DNA of 64,000 nucleotides, from positions 1 through 64,000 of the forward strand of contig CAZOAJ010000010.1 of NCBI GenBank assembly GCA_964577935.1, read 5' to 3'. The number at the start of each line of letters is the position of its first letter. Within the stretch, counting starts at the first letter, position 1. The notes beneath the pieces are model-generated. The model made no database searches. It saw only the letters and a program-made list of their open reading frames with translations, and was not told the origin of the DNA. The position numbers and the translations under genes were made by a program. The DNA comes from JABDGV01 sp964577935. Its GTDB lineage: Bacteria > Chlamydiota > Chlamydiia > Chlamydiales > FEN-1388. Positions 17,456 to 25,770 of this stretch are shown here, in pieces.

Positions 17456-18139
17456 ATGGAATTTGAAGAAATCAAAGAAAAAGTGGGAATCAAAGCCGCA
17501 AGCTTGATTAAACCGCAAACGACGATAGGACTTGGGTCGGGATCCACCGCAAAAGCATTCATCAAGGCAGTAATAAGAAGGCATATTGATGAAAACATCA
17601 CAATTCGCTGCGTCCCAACATCAGTAGAAACAGAAAATCTTGCAAGACAGGGAAGACTTCCTCTTCTGACAGATTTTTCTCGCCCAATGAGTATAGACAC
17701 AACTTTTGATGGTGCCGATTGGATAGATAATTCAAAGAGAGTGATTAAAGGCTATGGCGGGGCACTTCTGCGCGAGAAAATAGTAGCTTCGGCGTCTAAA
17801 CAACTTGTTTTGATGATTGATGAGCGAAAGCTGTGTCCTACATTAACAGGAAAGCTTTTACCGATAGAAATCGTATCTTTTGGATTCGCAACAACAATTC
17901 ACCACATCGAACGATTGGGAGGAAAAGGAACTCTGCGCACTAAACTCGATAAAACACTCTATTATACAGATAATCACAACCTTATTTTTGATATTGAAAT
18001 CCCTGCCGACATAGAAATCGATTCGTGGAACCAAAGGATTCGATTGATACCAGGTGTTGTTGAAACTGGGCTTTTTATCGGGTTCAATCCAACAGTTATC
18101 GTAGGTTATTCCAATGGAAGTGTAGAAATGGAAGTGTAG
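17456..18139 (+). CDS. rpiA: Ribose-5-phosphate isomerase A (divergent active-site region)
   Basis: A 227-residue RpiA, interconverting ribulose 5-phosphate and ribose 5-phosphate in the pentose phosphate pathway. Landmarks: TIGLGSGSTAKAFIKA phosphate loop, DTTFDGADWID, KGYGGALLREKIVA, and IPGVVETGLFIGF near the end. Several positions that are nearly invariant in RpiA differ: DGADEID is DGADWID, KGGGGAL is KGYGGAL, and TDNGN is TDNHN. The catalytic Asp, Lys and Glu (DGAD, KG, REK) appear retained, so the enzyme is probably active. It starts at ATG 17456 with weak upstream purines. The downstream gene follows after 48 bases. Confidence 0.9.
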   Translation: MEFEEIKEKVGIKAASLIKPQTTIGLGSGSTAKAFIKAVIRRHIDENITIRCVPTSVETENLARQGRLPLLTDFSRPMSIDTTFDGADWIDNSKRVIKGYGGALLREKIVASASKQLVLMIDERKLCPTLTGKLLPIEIVSFGFATTIHHIERLGGKGTLRTKLDKTLYYTDNHNLIFDIEIPADIEIDSWNQRIRLIPGVVETGLFIGFNPTVIVGYSNGSVEMEV

Positions 18140-18187
18140 AAATGGACGAGTTCAAACTTTCTAGATCATAAACTCTGAGGTTTAGTT

Positions 18188-18616
18188 GTGCAGTCAGACT
18201 ATATTCAACTTGCTTTTGAGAAAATTGTCCAAACGCGAGTGTACACTTCTATTATACTGAAGTCTCATGGCGATTCATCTCCGGACAAAAGCTTCTCTTT
18301 ATTTGTTGAACCAAGCGTAGGACAGGCTCTTCAAAGGCTTTTGATGAACGAGGAGCCCGAACGTCCCATGACCCACAATCTTATCGCTTCAATGTGTACG
18401 GGATATTCGATTCGCCTCAAGCAAGTGGTAATTAATGATCTTCAGGACAAGACCTTTTTTGCACGAATCTTTCTTGAGCAAGAAAAGGACTCGATCCGTC
18501 ATATTCTTGAAATTGATGCACGTCCAAGCGACTGTATTATTTTAGCTTTTATGCACAACGCGCCGATATTTTGTGCTCGAAATGTATTTGAAAAGACGAT
18601 CCCCTATATTGAATGA
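18188..18616 (+). CDS. Bifunctional nuclease (DUF151/BFN) domain protein
   Basis: A 142-residue protein starting with GTG. It matches the bifunctional-nuclease domain: an opening beta-strand with FSLFVEPSVGQALQRLL, TGYSIRLKQVVINDLQDKTFFARIFL in the middle, and the hallmark EIDARPSDCIILAF (the usual form is D-A-R-P-S-D-A-I-A-L-A). The family was named for DNase/RNase activity in a plant homologue; bacterial function is poorly defined. GTG is preceded by CTGAGGTTTA, a usable ribosome binding site. It is small, cytosolic and monocistronic or co-transcribed with rpiA. Confidence 0.88.
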   Translation: MQSDYIQLAFEKIVQTRVYTSIILKSHGDSSPDKSFSLFVEPSVGQALQRLLMNEEPERPMTHNLIASMCTGYSIRLKQVVINDLQDKTFFARIFLEQEKDSIRHILEIDARPSDCIILAFMHNAPIFCARNVFEKTIPYIE

Positions 18617-18706
18617 TAGGTGATTAACTCATGTTACGCAGAAGATCTGCCAATTTGTTTGGCGTAAGATAAGTGATTAATTAACCCTGAAATTAGATAT
18701 TCTTCT

Positions 18707-20527
18707 ATGACAACTCCTCGCTCTTCTATAAAAACACTAGACACCTGGGATCTTGATCCACTTTATCCTTCAATTAAGGATTGGGAAGAGGATTACGCTC
18801 AAATATGCTCAGGAGATCTCCCTTTTCAAGAAATTTTAGAGCTTAAAGGGACTATTAAAAATGGACCTCAAGCACTAAAAAAAGTACTCTCAAGATTTTT
18901 TGAGATTGATCGCGCTTTACGAAAGCTCTACACATGGGCACATCTTGCATCTGATGTTGAAATGACCGTCGAAGAGACACGAAGTGCCTATTCAAGAATT
19001 CAAGCATCCTACCATCTGTTTGGGCAGGCTGTTTCCTGGATTGAACCTGAGATTTTAGCCCTTGATGAAAAGCAATTATCTCTATATCTGCAGGCAGATG
19101 ATCTCAGAGACTATACGTTTTACTTGGAGCGACTTGTGCGGATGAAGCCGCACACCCTAACCGAAAGAGAGGAAGAACTCATAGCGCTTGCTGAAGAGCC
19201 GCTCTCAAAAGTATATGGGACTTTTCGACTGTTTAATGATGCTGATCTCAAGTTCCCGGATGTGGCAGATTCTGAAGGAAATAAGCATCCCCTAACACAT
19301 GCAACATACTCGCTTTATCTCAGGAGTAAGGATCGCATTCTTCGAAAAAACACCTTTACAACGCTTCACGAAAAATATAGAGAATTTGAAAATACTTTAG
19401 CCGAACTCCTGTCAGGCCAAGCGCAGAAGCAGATTTTTTCTGCAAAATCAAGAAAATACACTTCAGCTCTTGAGTGCACTCTTTTTCCTAAAAACATACC
19501 TGAAAGCGTTTATACAAACCTCATATCTTCTGTTCATCAGGAGATTGGCACTCTTCACAACTACCTAGACCTCAAACGACGTGTTCTACAGCTTGATGAG
19601 CTCCATTTGTATGATGTCTATTCACCGATGTTCCCATCGATTGAGAGAACGTTTACCTTCGATGAAGCAAATCAGCTTGTAATCGATTCGGTAGCTCCTC
19701 TTGGAGAGGCTTATCAAAAGACCCTTGCAGAAGGGCTACAGTCGAAGCGATGGGTAGATAGATTTGAAAACCTCAATAAACGATCAGGAGCCTATTCAAG
19801 CGGGTGCTATGATAGCTATCCCTATATCCTGATGAATTTTACAGGCAAGTTACGAGATGTATTTACCCTAGCACATGAAGCCGGGCACAGCATGCATAGC
19901 TATTTGTCTCATAAAATGCAGCCCTATCACTACTCTGATTACCCCATATTTGTTGCTGAAGTCGCCTCCACTTTTAATGAAGAGCTTCTTCTAAACCACC
20001 TTCTTAAGACATCAAAATCTCCTGAAGAGCGAGCCTATCTTCTTTCAGAAAAGCTTGAGGATGTTCGCGCAACGCTTTTCAGACAAACAATGTTTGCTGA
20101 ATTTGAAAAGACGATTCATGAAAGACTTGAATCTCGAAACCCTATTACTCCTGGATATCTCAAGTCTCTCTTTATCGATTTAAATAGAAGATATTTCGGG
20201 CCAAATACAGTTATTGATGAAGAAGTTGGGAGCGAATGGTCGAGAATACCCCACTTCTACTACCATTTTTACGTCTACCAATATGCTACAGGAATATCTG
20301 CTGCAATGGCTTTAGCGAATGATGTCCTTGCGAAGACACCGAAATCACAAGAAAAATATCTTGAGTTTCTTTCATCAGGATCAATTGATTATCCTATCGC
20401 CCTCTTAAAGAGAGCTGGAGTAGATATGGAATCTCAAAAACCTGTCGTCCAAGCGATTGGGAGATTCAAACAGCTAACCGATCAACTGGAAAAAGAACTT
20501 TTAGCACTTGGAATGCTAAAGTGCTAA
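18707..20527 (+). CDS. pepF: Oligoendopeptidase F (M3 metallopeptidase)
   Basis: A 606-residue M3B peptidase of the usual PepF length. The zinc site is intact: AHEAGHSMHSYLS (HExxH, near residue 390), with the downstream glutamate in FVAEVASTFNEELLL. PepF cleaves oligopeptides of roughly 7-17 residues in the cytosol and would process peptides taken up by the Opp system. The last nine codons (Leu-Ala-Leu-Gly-Met-Leu-Lys-Cys-stop) are also the CIRCE operator of the following groES-groEL operon, so the C-terminus of this enzyme is constrained by regulation. The pepF-groES-groEL order also occurs, from memory, in C. trachomatis (CT112-CT110). Confidence 0.96.
   Translation: MTTPRSSIKTLDTWDLDPLYPSIKDWEEDYAQICSGDLPFQEILELKGTIKNGPQALKKVLSRFFEIDRALRKLYTWAHLASDVEMTVEETRSAYSRIQASYHLFGQAVSWIEPEILALDEKQLSLYLQADDLRDYTFYLERLVRMKPHTLTEREEELIALAEEPLSKVYGTFRLFNDADLKFPDVADSEGNKHPLTHATYSLYLRSKDRILRKNTFTTLHEKYREFENTLAELLSGQAQKQIFSAKSRKYTSALECTLFPKNIPESVYTNLISSVHQEIGTLHNYLDLKRRVLQLDELHLYDVYSPMFPSIERTFTFDEANQLVIDSVAPLGEAYQKTLAEGLQSKRWVDRFENLNKRSGAYSSGCYDSYPYILMNFTGKLRDVFTLAHEAGHSMHSYLSHKMQPYHYSDYPIFVAEVASTFNEELLLNHLLKTSKSPEERAYLLSEKLEDVRATLFRQTMFAEFEKTIHERLESRNPITPGYLKSLFIDLNRRYFGPNTVIDEEVGSEWSRIPHFYYHFYVYQYATGISAAMALANDVLAKTPKSQEKYLEFLSSGSIDYPIALLKRAGVDMESQKPVVQAIGRFKQLTDQLEKELLALGMLKC
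20501..20527 (+). promoter_or_regulatory. CIRCE operator (HrcA binding site) for groES-groEL
   Basis: TTAGCACTT (20501-20509), nine bases, then AAGTGCTAA (20519-20527): a perfect 9-bp inverted repeat with the exact 9-base spacing of CIRCE. HrcA binds CIRCE and represses chaperone operons; repression is lifted by heat shock. The element lies wholly inside pepF, and its last three bases are the pepF stop codon. It is 65 bases before the groES ATG. I could not identify a convincing -35/-10 pair. Confidence 0.95.
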
Positions 20528-20592
20528 TTTCACTTGAAGGTAATTAGCTTTTCATCGTAGCTTTTAATCGTTCATGACAAGAGGAAAGGCCT

Positions 20593-20907
20593 ATGGCACA
20601 AACACAACAGCAAGCGAAAGCAACATTGAAGCCCCTTTCAAACCGAGTGCTCGTGAAGCGCTTGGAAGCTGAAGAAACAATGAAAGGTGGTATCATACTC
20701 CCTGATACAGCCAAGAAAAAGCAAGAAACGGCTGAAGTCGTCGCAGTAGGACCTGGTAAATGCGATAAAAATGGGCAACTTATTCCCATGCCAGTCAAAG
20801 TAGGCGATGTAATCCTTATGGACAAATACTCAGGACAGGAAGTGACTATCAATGATGAAGAACATGTTATTGTTCGATCTGACGACATCATCGCAATAGT
20901 CAAATAA
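20593..20907 (+). CDS. groES: Co-chaperonin GroES
   Basis: A 104-residue GroES, the heptameric lid for GroEL folding chambers in the cytosol. The mobile loop EAEETMKGGIILPDTAKKK and the closing DDIIAIVK are canonical, as is VVAVGPGK. A Gln/Thr-rich N-terminal extension (MAQTQQQAKATLK) makes it slightly longer than the ~95-residue standard. A strong ribosome binding site (AAGAGGAAAGG) precedes the ATG. It is followed 98 bases later by groEL and preceded by a CIRCE element, so HrcA-controlled co-transcription is expected. Confidence 0.98.
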   Translation: MAQTQQQAKATLKPLSNRVLVKRLEAEETMKGGIILPDTAKKKQETAEVVAVGPGKCDKNGQLIPMPVKVGDVILMDKYSGQEVTINDEEHVIVRSDDIIAIVK

Positions 20908-20919
20908 GTTCGATTTATT

Positions 20920-20950
20920 ACCGCCATCTTTGCGAAAAAAACTTGGCGGT
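20920..20950 (+). other. Hairpin between groES and groEL
   Basis: ACCGCCA (20920-20926) and TGGCGGT (20944-20950) form a 7-bp stem with a 17-base loop. It has no T-run, so it is more likely a processing or stability element, or a weak attenuator, than a full terminator. Confidence 0.4.
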
Positions 20951-21005
20951 TTAAAGGAACTTTTCCCAATTAATACCTCGATTAATTTGAAGGCGAATAA
21001 GAGCT

Positions 21006-22634
21006 ATGGCACCGAAAGACATCAAATTTAAAGAAGAAGCACGACAAAAGATCTTGAAAGGCGTGCAAACTCTCTCTCAAGCAGTAAAAGTGACGCTTGG
21101 ACCCAAAGGCAGAAACGTCATCATCGACAAAAGCTTTGGAGCCCCACACATCACGAAAGATGGCGTAACCGTCGCAAAAGAGATCGAACTTGAAGATAAG
21201 TTCGAAAATATGGGCGCGCAAATGGTGCGTGAAGTTGCAAGCAAAACTGCTGACAAAGCAGGCGATGGAACAACGACCGCAACTGTACTTGCTGAAGCTA
21301 TCTACACAGAAGGCCTTCGAAATGTTGCAGCTGGTGCAAATCCTATGTCGCTCAAGCGCGGCATGGAAAAGGCTTTGAAAGTTGTCGTTGAAGATCTTCA
21401 GAAGCGATCAAAAAAGATTAAAGATAAGAAAGAGATTGCTCAAGTTGCTACCATCTCTGCGAATAGCGATTCAGAAATCGGTGAGATTATCGCCGAAGCT
21501 ATTGACCGTGTTGGCAAAGAAGGGTCAATTACTGTCGAAGAAGGCAAAGGCTTTACCACAACTCTCGACGTAGTTGAAGGGATGAACTTTGACCGAGGAT
21601 ATCTTTCAGCTTACTTCATGACAAATCCTGAAACTCAAGAATGCGTACTTGAAGACGCCTATGTTCTCATCTATGAGAAGAAAATTTCAGGAATCAAGGA
21701 TTTTATCCCTCTTCTTCAATCTGTTGCAGAATCAGGGAAACCACTCCTTATTATTGCTGAAGATATTGAAGGCGAAGCACTTGCAACACTCGTTGTTAAC
21801 AGGCTCCGCGCAGGTCTAAAAATCTGTGCCGTTAAAGCTCCAGGCTTTGGCGACAGAAGAAAAGCTATACTTCAAGATATAGCCGTTCTTACAGGCGGAC
21901 AGTTCATTAGCGATGAGCTTGGACTCAAGCTTGAAAACGTCTCAGTGAATATGCTGGGCCGCGTCAAAAAAGCTATTATCAAGAAAGATGATACAACTCT
22001 TGTTGAAGGCCTTGGATCTAAGAAAGAAATTGAAGCTCGCTCAAATCAGATCCGTCAACAAATTAAAGACGCAACCTCAGATTATGATCGCGAAAAGCTT
22101 CAAGAACGGCTCGCTAAACTCTCTGGCGGCGTTGCTGTCATACGAGTTGGTGCAGCGACTGAAATTGAAATGAAAGAGAAGAAAGACCGAGTTGATGATG
22201 CTCAACATGCAACAGCTGCAGCTATCGAAGAAGGAATTCTTCCTGGCGGTGGAACAGCTTTCTTAAGATGCATCCCATCACTTAAAGCTTTTGCAGAAAA
22301 GCTTGATGGCGACGAACGAACAGGTGCCTTGATCATTGCAAAAGCATTGACATCCCCTCTTAGACAGATCGTCGAAAATGCAGGCCTTGAAGGAGCTATC
22401 ATCCAGCAAGAAGTTGAAAAACTTGGCGAAAATCATGGCTTTGACGCACGTGAAAGCAAGTATGTAGACATGATTCAAGCTGGTATTCTCGACCCAACAA
22501 AGGTTGCTCGCTGCGCCCTTGAAAATGCAGTTTCTATTGCTGCAATGTTGATTACAACCGAAGCCGTTGTAGCCGATATGCCGCAAGATGAAAAAGCAGC
22601 TCCAGCCCATCAGCATGGCGGAATGGATTACTAA
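21006..22634 (+). CDS. groEL: Chaperonin GroEL
   Basis: A 542-residue GroEL, the double-ring ATP-dependent folding machine of the cytosol. ATP-site blocks are visible: VTLGPKGRNVIID, GDGTTTATVLAEAI, and GGVAVIRVGAATEIEMKE. The apical and equatorial regions are full length. The C-terminus ends in HQHGGMDY, a short version of the GGM tail. A site AAGGCGAATAAGAGC precedes the ATG. Chlamydiae usually carry extra diverged GroEL copies elsewhere; this one, with GroES and CIRCE adjacent and no lost motifs, is the main housekeeping copy. Confidence 0.98.
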   Translation: MAPKDIKFKEEARQKILKGVQTLSQAVKVTLGPKGRNVIIDKSFGAPHITKDGVTVAKEIELEDKFENMGAQMVREVASKTADKAGDGTTTATVLAEAIYTEGLRNVAAGANPMSLKRGMEKALKVVVEDLQKRSKKIKDKKEIAQVATISANSDSEIGEIIAEAIDRVGKEGSITVEEGKGFTTTLDVVEGMNFDRGYLSAYFMTNPETQECVLEDAYVLIYEKKISGIKDFIPLLQSVAESGKPLLIIAEDIEGEALATLVVNRLRAGLKICAVKAPGFGDRRKAILQDIAVLTGGQFISDELGLKLENVSVNMLGRVKKAIIKKDDTTLVEGLGSKKEIEARSNQIRQQIKDATSDYDREKLQERLAKLSGGVAVIRVGAATEIEMKEKKDRVDDAQHATAAAIEEGILPGGGTAFLRCIPSLKAFAEKLDGDERTGALIIAKALTSPLRQIVENAGLEGAIIQQEVEKLGENHGFDARESKYVDMIQAGILDPTKVARCALENAVSIAAMLITTEAVVADMPQDEKAAPAHQHGGMDY

Positions 22635-22685
22635 TCCATTTTGCAAATTCAGTCTATAGGTCTATAAAAACGACCAATAAGCTCA

Positions 22686-22713
22686 GCCTCCGGTGCATTA
22701 TACCGGAGGCTTT
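22686..22713 (+). terminator. Terminator of the groES-groEL operon
   Basis: GCCTCCGGT (22686-22694) pairs perfectly with ACCGGAGGC (22702-22710) around a 7-base loop, followed by TTT. It lies 51 bases after the groEL stop. The T-run is short, so termination may be partial or serve both convergent genes. Confidence 0.75.
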
Positions 22714-22748
22714 CGTGACTTAAAAATGAATATACAAACTGTGAAGCC

Positions 22749-23906
22749 TCACAGATAATCTAGATCAAATTTCAAACTTTCTGCATTTTTCGTTTGAGAC
22801 ATGAGTGTTTTACGCTCATCGGCTAAGGCTTTAAGGCGCTGATCTTGTTGAAGCTCAAGGGATGCGAATTGAAGAGCGTCTGGATTTTGATGCACTGCTT
22901 CTGCGACAATCAACCGACTTTTTTTAAAATCTTCTGAAAGATACTGTAAAACCAACCCATTCTCCTGAACAGCTCGCAATGCAAGTGATTTATCTCCTAA
23001 AAGTTGAGAATTTAGAGTGATGCATTGAGGATCCGTAGAAAGGTGTTTTAATATCAAAAAAGGACTTGGTGCTAATTGATTATAAACTCTCAAAAAATCA
23101 ATCTCTTCTTTGACGAGGGTAATATCGCATTCGTAGTTACAGAGTTCATTGAGCCAACTTTTTTTGCTATGTACATTCGACACCTGGGCTACGACAAGTT
23201 TAGGTGCAACAATGGATACAAAACACTCAATAAAGGAGGAGAGATTTTCGACAGCGCTTTGTAAATGCATATTGATTTTGGAAAAGTAGATCTTTTCAAT
23301 CTCTTTTTTTCTCTCATCCATTGCTTTGGAAAAAGGAGACCGCTCAAACAAACTTCTTCCACTTCTCATCTTTTCTCTTATGCTAAGAGGCCTCTTCAAT
23401 ACACATACTTCACATCCAATCTGTGCGAACATAAAATAGTCGAATCGTCTTTGATATGCTTCACTTAAACTGAAATATACCCTTGGATCATGCAAAAGAG
23501 CTTCTCGAACGATCAATGTACTTTCTTTCAACTCATCAGGCAAACCTTGATATCGAGTATCTAAATATTCGCTTAAGTAGGCAAGAACCACTTCAGGCTC
23601 ATTTTTTAACCTTGCATTTAAGGAAGCATAGAAACTTCGATGCAAAGGAACTCTTTTACAAGCGGTGCTGATTGAACAGTAGCGCCTGCCTATTGAAAGC
23701 ATCATTTTTGATGCTCGTTCAAGGCTTGCGTGTTCTTGAGGAAGGCTTCTGGCAAAAATTTCTCCGATAATATCCTCTGGAAGCTGCGATAGCTTTGCTG
23801 GCTGGTTCTGCAAATGTATTTCTGGATTCGGGATATTGATCTCCGATACCTGAAGAGAGGCAAATCGGTTAGTTACATCATCCAAAACGAAATTAGATAA
23901 ACTCAC
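22749..23906 (-). CDS. F-box-like protein with DUF4116-type repeats, candidate effector
   Basis: A 385-residue protein. Residues ~38-78 look like an F-box (KLSQLPEDIIGEIFARSLP and following helices), the eukaryotic motif that binds Skp1 in SCF ubiquitin ligases. Residues ~304-365 form repeats of the DUF4116 type (SLALRAVQENGLVLQYLSE, then LIVAEAVHQNPDALQFAS), in which a residue pattern A-V-x-x-x-x-x-A-L recurs every ~25 residues. A weaker unit lies near 137-170. DUF4116 repeats are known from amoeba-associated bacteria and giant viruses. A protein of this layout is plausibly translocated to redirect host ubiquitination (inference). No signal peptide, as expected for type III substrates. It is flanked by the groEL terminator and a divergent gene, so it has its own promoter. 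Confidence 0.72.
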   Translation of the reverse strand: MSLSNFVLDDVTNRFASLQVSEINIPNPEIHLQNQPAKLSQLPEDIIGEIFARSLPQEHASLERASKMMLSIGRRYCSISTACKRVPLHRSFYASLNARLKNEPEVVLAYLSEYLDTRYQGLPDELKESTLIVREALLHDPRVYFSLSEAYQRRFDYFMFAQIGCEVCVLKRPLSIREKMRSGRSLFERSPFSKAMDERKKEIEKIYFSKINMHLQSAVENLSSFIECFVSIVAPKLVVAQVSNVHSKKSWLNELCNYECDITLVKEEIDFLRVYNQLAPSPFLILKHLSTDPQCITLNSQLLGDKSLALRAVQENGLVLQYLSEDFKKSRLIVAEAVHQNPDALQFASLELQQDQRLKALADERKTLMSQTKNAESLKFDLDYL

Positions 23907-24059
23907 AAGGTGTCTCCGGAAACAACTATTGTTACCAAAAATAGATTCAGACTTATGCTCCTGGCATTCAATTTCAATCTATCTTTTTAAATTTTCTCTC
24001 TATGATTAAGAGGCAAGTTTGGTTATAAAGAGTATTACATTAAGCGTGGACAAGGCCAA

Positions 24060-24749
24060 GTGAACAAGACTAACATGAAGCGGTGGATACTTTTCTTTCT
24101 CATCTTTATCGCTATTTTAGCGGTGAGTTTCTGGAGTTTTCTTTACATAAAACGAGTCTCATTCATCGAATCAGCTCTTCAACAAAAAACCTCTCTTCAA
24201 TGTTCAATTAAAGATGTGGAAATTGGTTTTCGCCAAACAAGGCTGCAAGGACTTTCGTGCTCACTACCAGATAGTTCATCACTAACCATCTCACAGCTTG
24301 ATATCGACCTCTCACTTTTTAAGGTAATTTTTTGGCTGCTGAATCCATTTGAACAATCGATGGAAACAGGAAAATGGAAAGGACTCGATATTGCCCTTCA
24401 TGTCCATGCAACAAGTCCAAATTTCTCTCAGAATGGCTGGAAAGAATGGATCGATCAAGTTTCAATGACGAAATCAACTGTCGGTTGCCTGCGAATTCAC
24501 AATATTGACCTCAAAAAGGTTCAGGTAACTATCAAAAACGAATCTTTAGGAAGTGCTCTTCTAGAAGTTCCTCCGTTTACCGCAAAGGTCGTCTTCGCAC
24601 GTGAAGATATCTCCCTTCAAGCAACCCTTGCAGAAACCGTAACAAACCTTCTTGAAGAGGTTTCTTTGACTCTCGGGATTTCAACACTTATTTCCGATGA
24701 AAAAACAACGCCAACAAAGACAGAAACTCCTCCACCAAAACCCACTTAA
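24060..24749 (+). CDS. Single-pass membrane protein, AsmA-like periplasmic region
   Basis: A 229-residue protein starting with GTG (an in-frame ATG at 24075 is an alternative). Residues 9-29 form a transmembrane helix (WILFFLIFIAILAVSFWSFL). The rest is beta-rich with alternating hydrophobics (CSIKDVEIGFRQTRLQGLSC, SLTISQLDIDLSLFKVIFWL), which resembles the start of AsmA/DUF748-type envelope proteins but is too short for a full member. It ends in a Thr/Pro-rich tail. Likely anchored in the inner membrane and facing the periplasm. No partner gene is adjacent. Confidence 0.6.
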   Translation: MNKTNMKRWILFFLIFIAILAVSFWSFLYIKRVSFIESALQQKTSLQCSIKDVEIGFRQTRLQGLSCSLPDSSSLTISQLDIDLSLFKVIFWLLNPFEQSMETGKWKGLDIALHVHATSPNFSQNGWKEWIDQVSMTKSTVGCLRIHNIDLKKVQVTIKNESLGSALLEVPPFTAKVVFAREDISLQATLAETVTNLLEEVSLTLGISTLISDEKTTPTKTETPPPKPT

Positions 24750-24918
24750 AAGGAAATTGAAGGGCATTAAGCAGTAAGAACATCCCTTGTTGTCTAAGTC
24801 GTTTTCATCACACTAACAGGAACAATATTGTTTCTCACTAGCCATTCACCGTATTTCTTTCTTGCAATTCTGTTAATTATACACCATACAGAAGGACTAC
24901 CTCTTAGGTTTTGTAGAC

Positions 24919-25770
24919 ATGTCTCTTAATCGCATTAACAATAACACTTCAGACAATCTCAAAAAATTCTTGAATGACTATGAGAAAGAAAGAAAAGATG
25001 TTAACGGCAGAACCATAAAATGGATTAAAGTTGAACGTTCAGGTCAACAACAATGCCTCGTAATTCAAGAAATTACCATATGGGATCGGATTTTACATTT
25101 TTTGGGTATAGGCGGATTCTCTAAACAAGCCATCACTGAGTTTTTTATAGAAAATGTGCCTGCAACCATATCAAATGAATTACATCGACACAAAAAAGAG
25201 TCAACAAAATCCCTGATTTCTTTGGTTTATGAGAAGTTAAACGACATCTCCTGTCAATCTATTCCTGCTCCTCAATATCAAATCTCATCACCACCATCGA
25301 TGGATCTAAAAGCAGCAATTCCTCTAGAGGACATTGAAAATGAAAATATCCCTTCGAATGATGCCAACTCCGATACACTCATTAACGTCAATGCCCAGCC
25401 TGCTCATGCTTCTTCATCTAAAACACCATCACCAATGCCACTAGCGGCTAATCTAAGCTCCGAGAACCCTAGTTTAGAAATTGACACAAAAGAAACAAAT
25501 CTCCTAAAGGCTCTTGAAAATGCAAAAAAAGACTCAAATGATGACAGCCTCAATAAACTCATCAATGAATTTAATGAACTTTTAAACTCTACAAGAAACC
25601 ATCTAGTATCGATTGGATCTACAGATCAATACAGCGAGAACACACCAAGTGATCTCAGGCTGTTTACAAGACTTGAAGCCCTTCGAGAAGTAAAAAATTT
25701 TTTTAAGTACTCTGAGAATAATCCAGAGGTCAACAAAAAAAGCCGCAGCATTGAAAAAAGCTATCAATGA
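24919..25770 (+). CDS. N-terminal part of a frameshifted hypothetical gene
   Basis: An open frame of 283 codons. Residues ~30-70 contain KVERSGQQQCLVIQEI and WDRILHFLGIGGFSKQAI, resembling short N-terminal segments seen in many chlamydial effector-like hypotheticals. The middle (about 120-190) is Pro/Ser-rich, and the last third is charged and helical. The final 12 codons are out of frame with the preceding coiled-coil pattern. Removing one A from the seven-A run at 25735-25741 joins this frame to the next gene without interruption (NKKAAALKKAINDWKS). The two frames therefore most likely form one ~795-residue protein, split here by mutation, sequencing error or slippage. Function unknown. Confidence 0.6.
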   Translation: MSLNRINNNTSDNLKKFLNDYEKERKDVNGRTIKWIKVERSGQQQCLVIQEITIWDRILHFLGIGGFSKQAITEFFIENVPATISNELHRHKKESTKSLISLVYEKLNDISCQSIPAPQYQISSPPSMDLKAAIPLEDIENENIPSNDANSDTLINVNAQPAHASSSKTPSPMPLAANLSSENPSLEIDTKETNLLKALENAKKDSNDDSLNKLINEFNELLNSTRNHLVSIGSTDQYSENTPSDLRLFTRLEALREVKNFFKYSENNPEVNKKSRSIEKSYQ

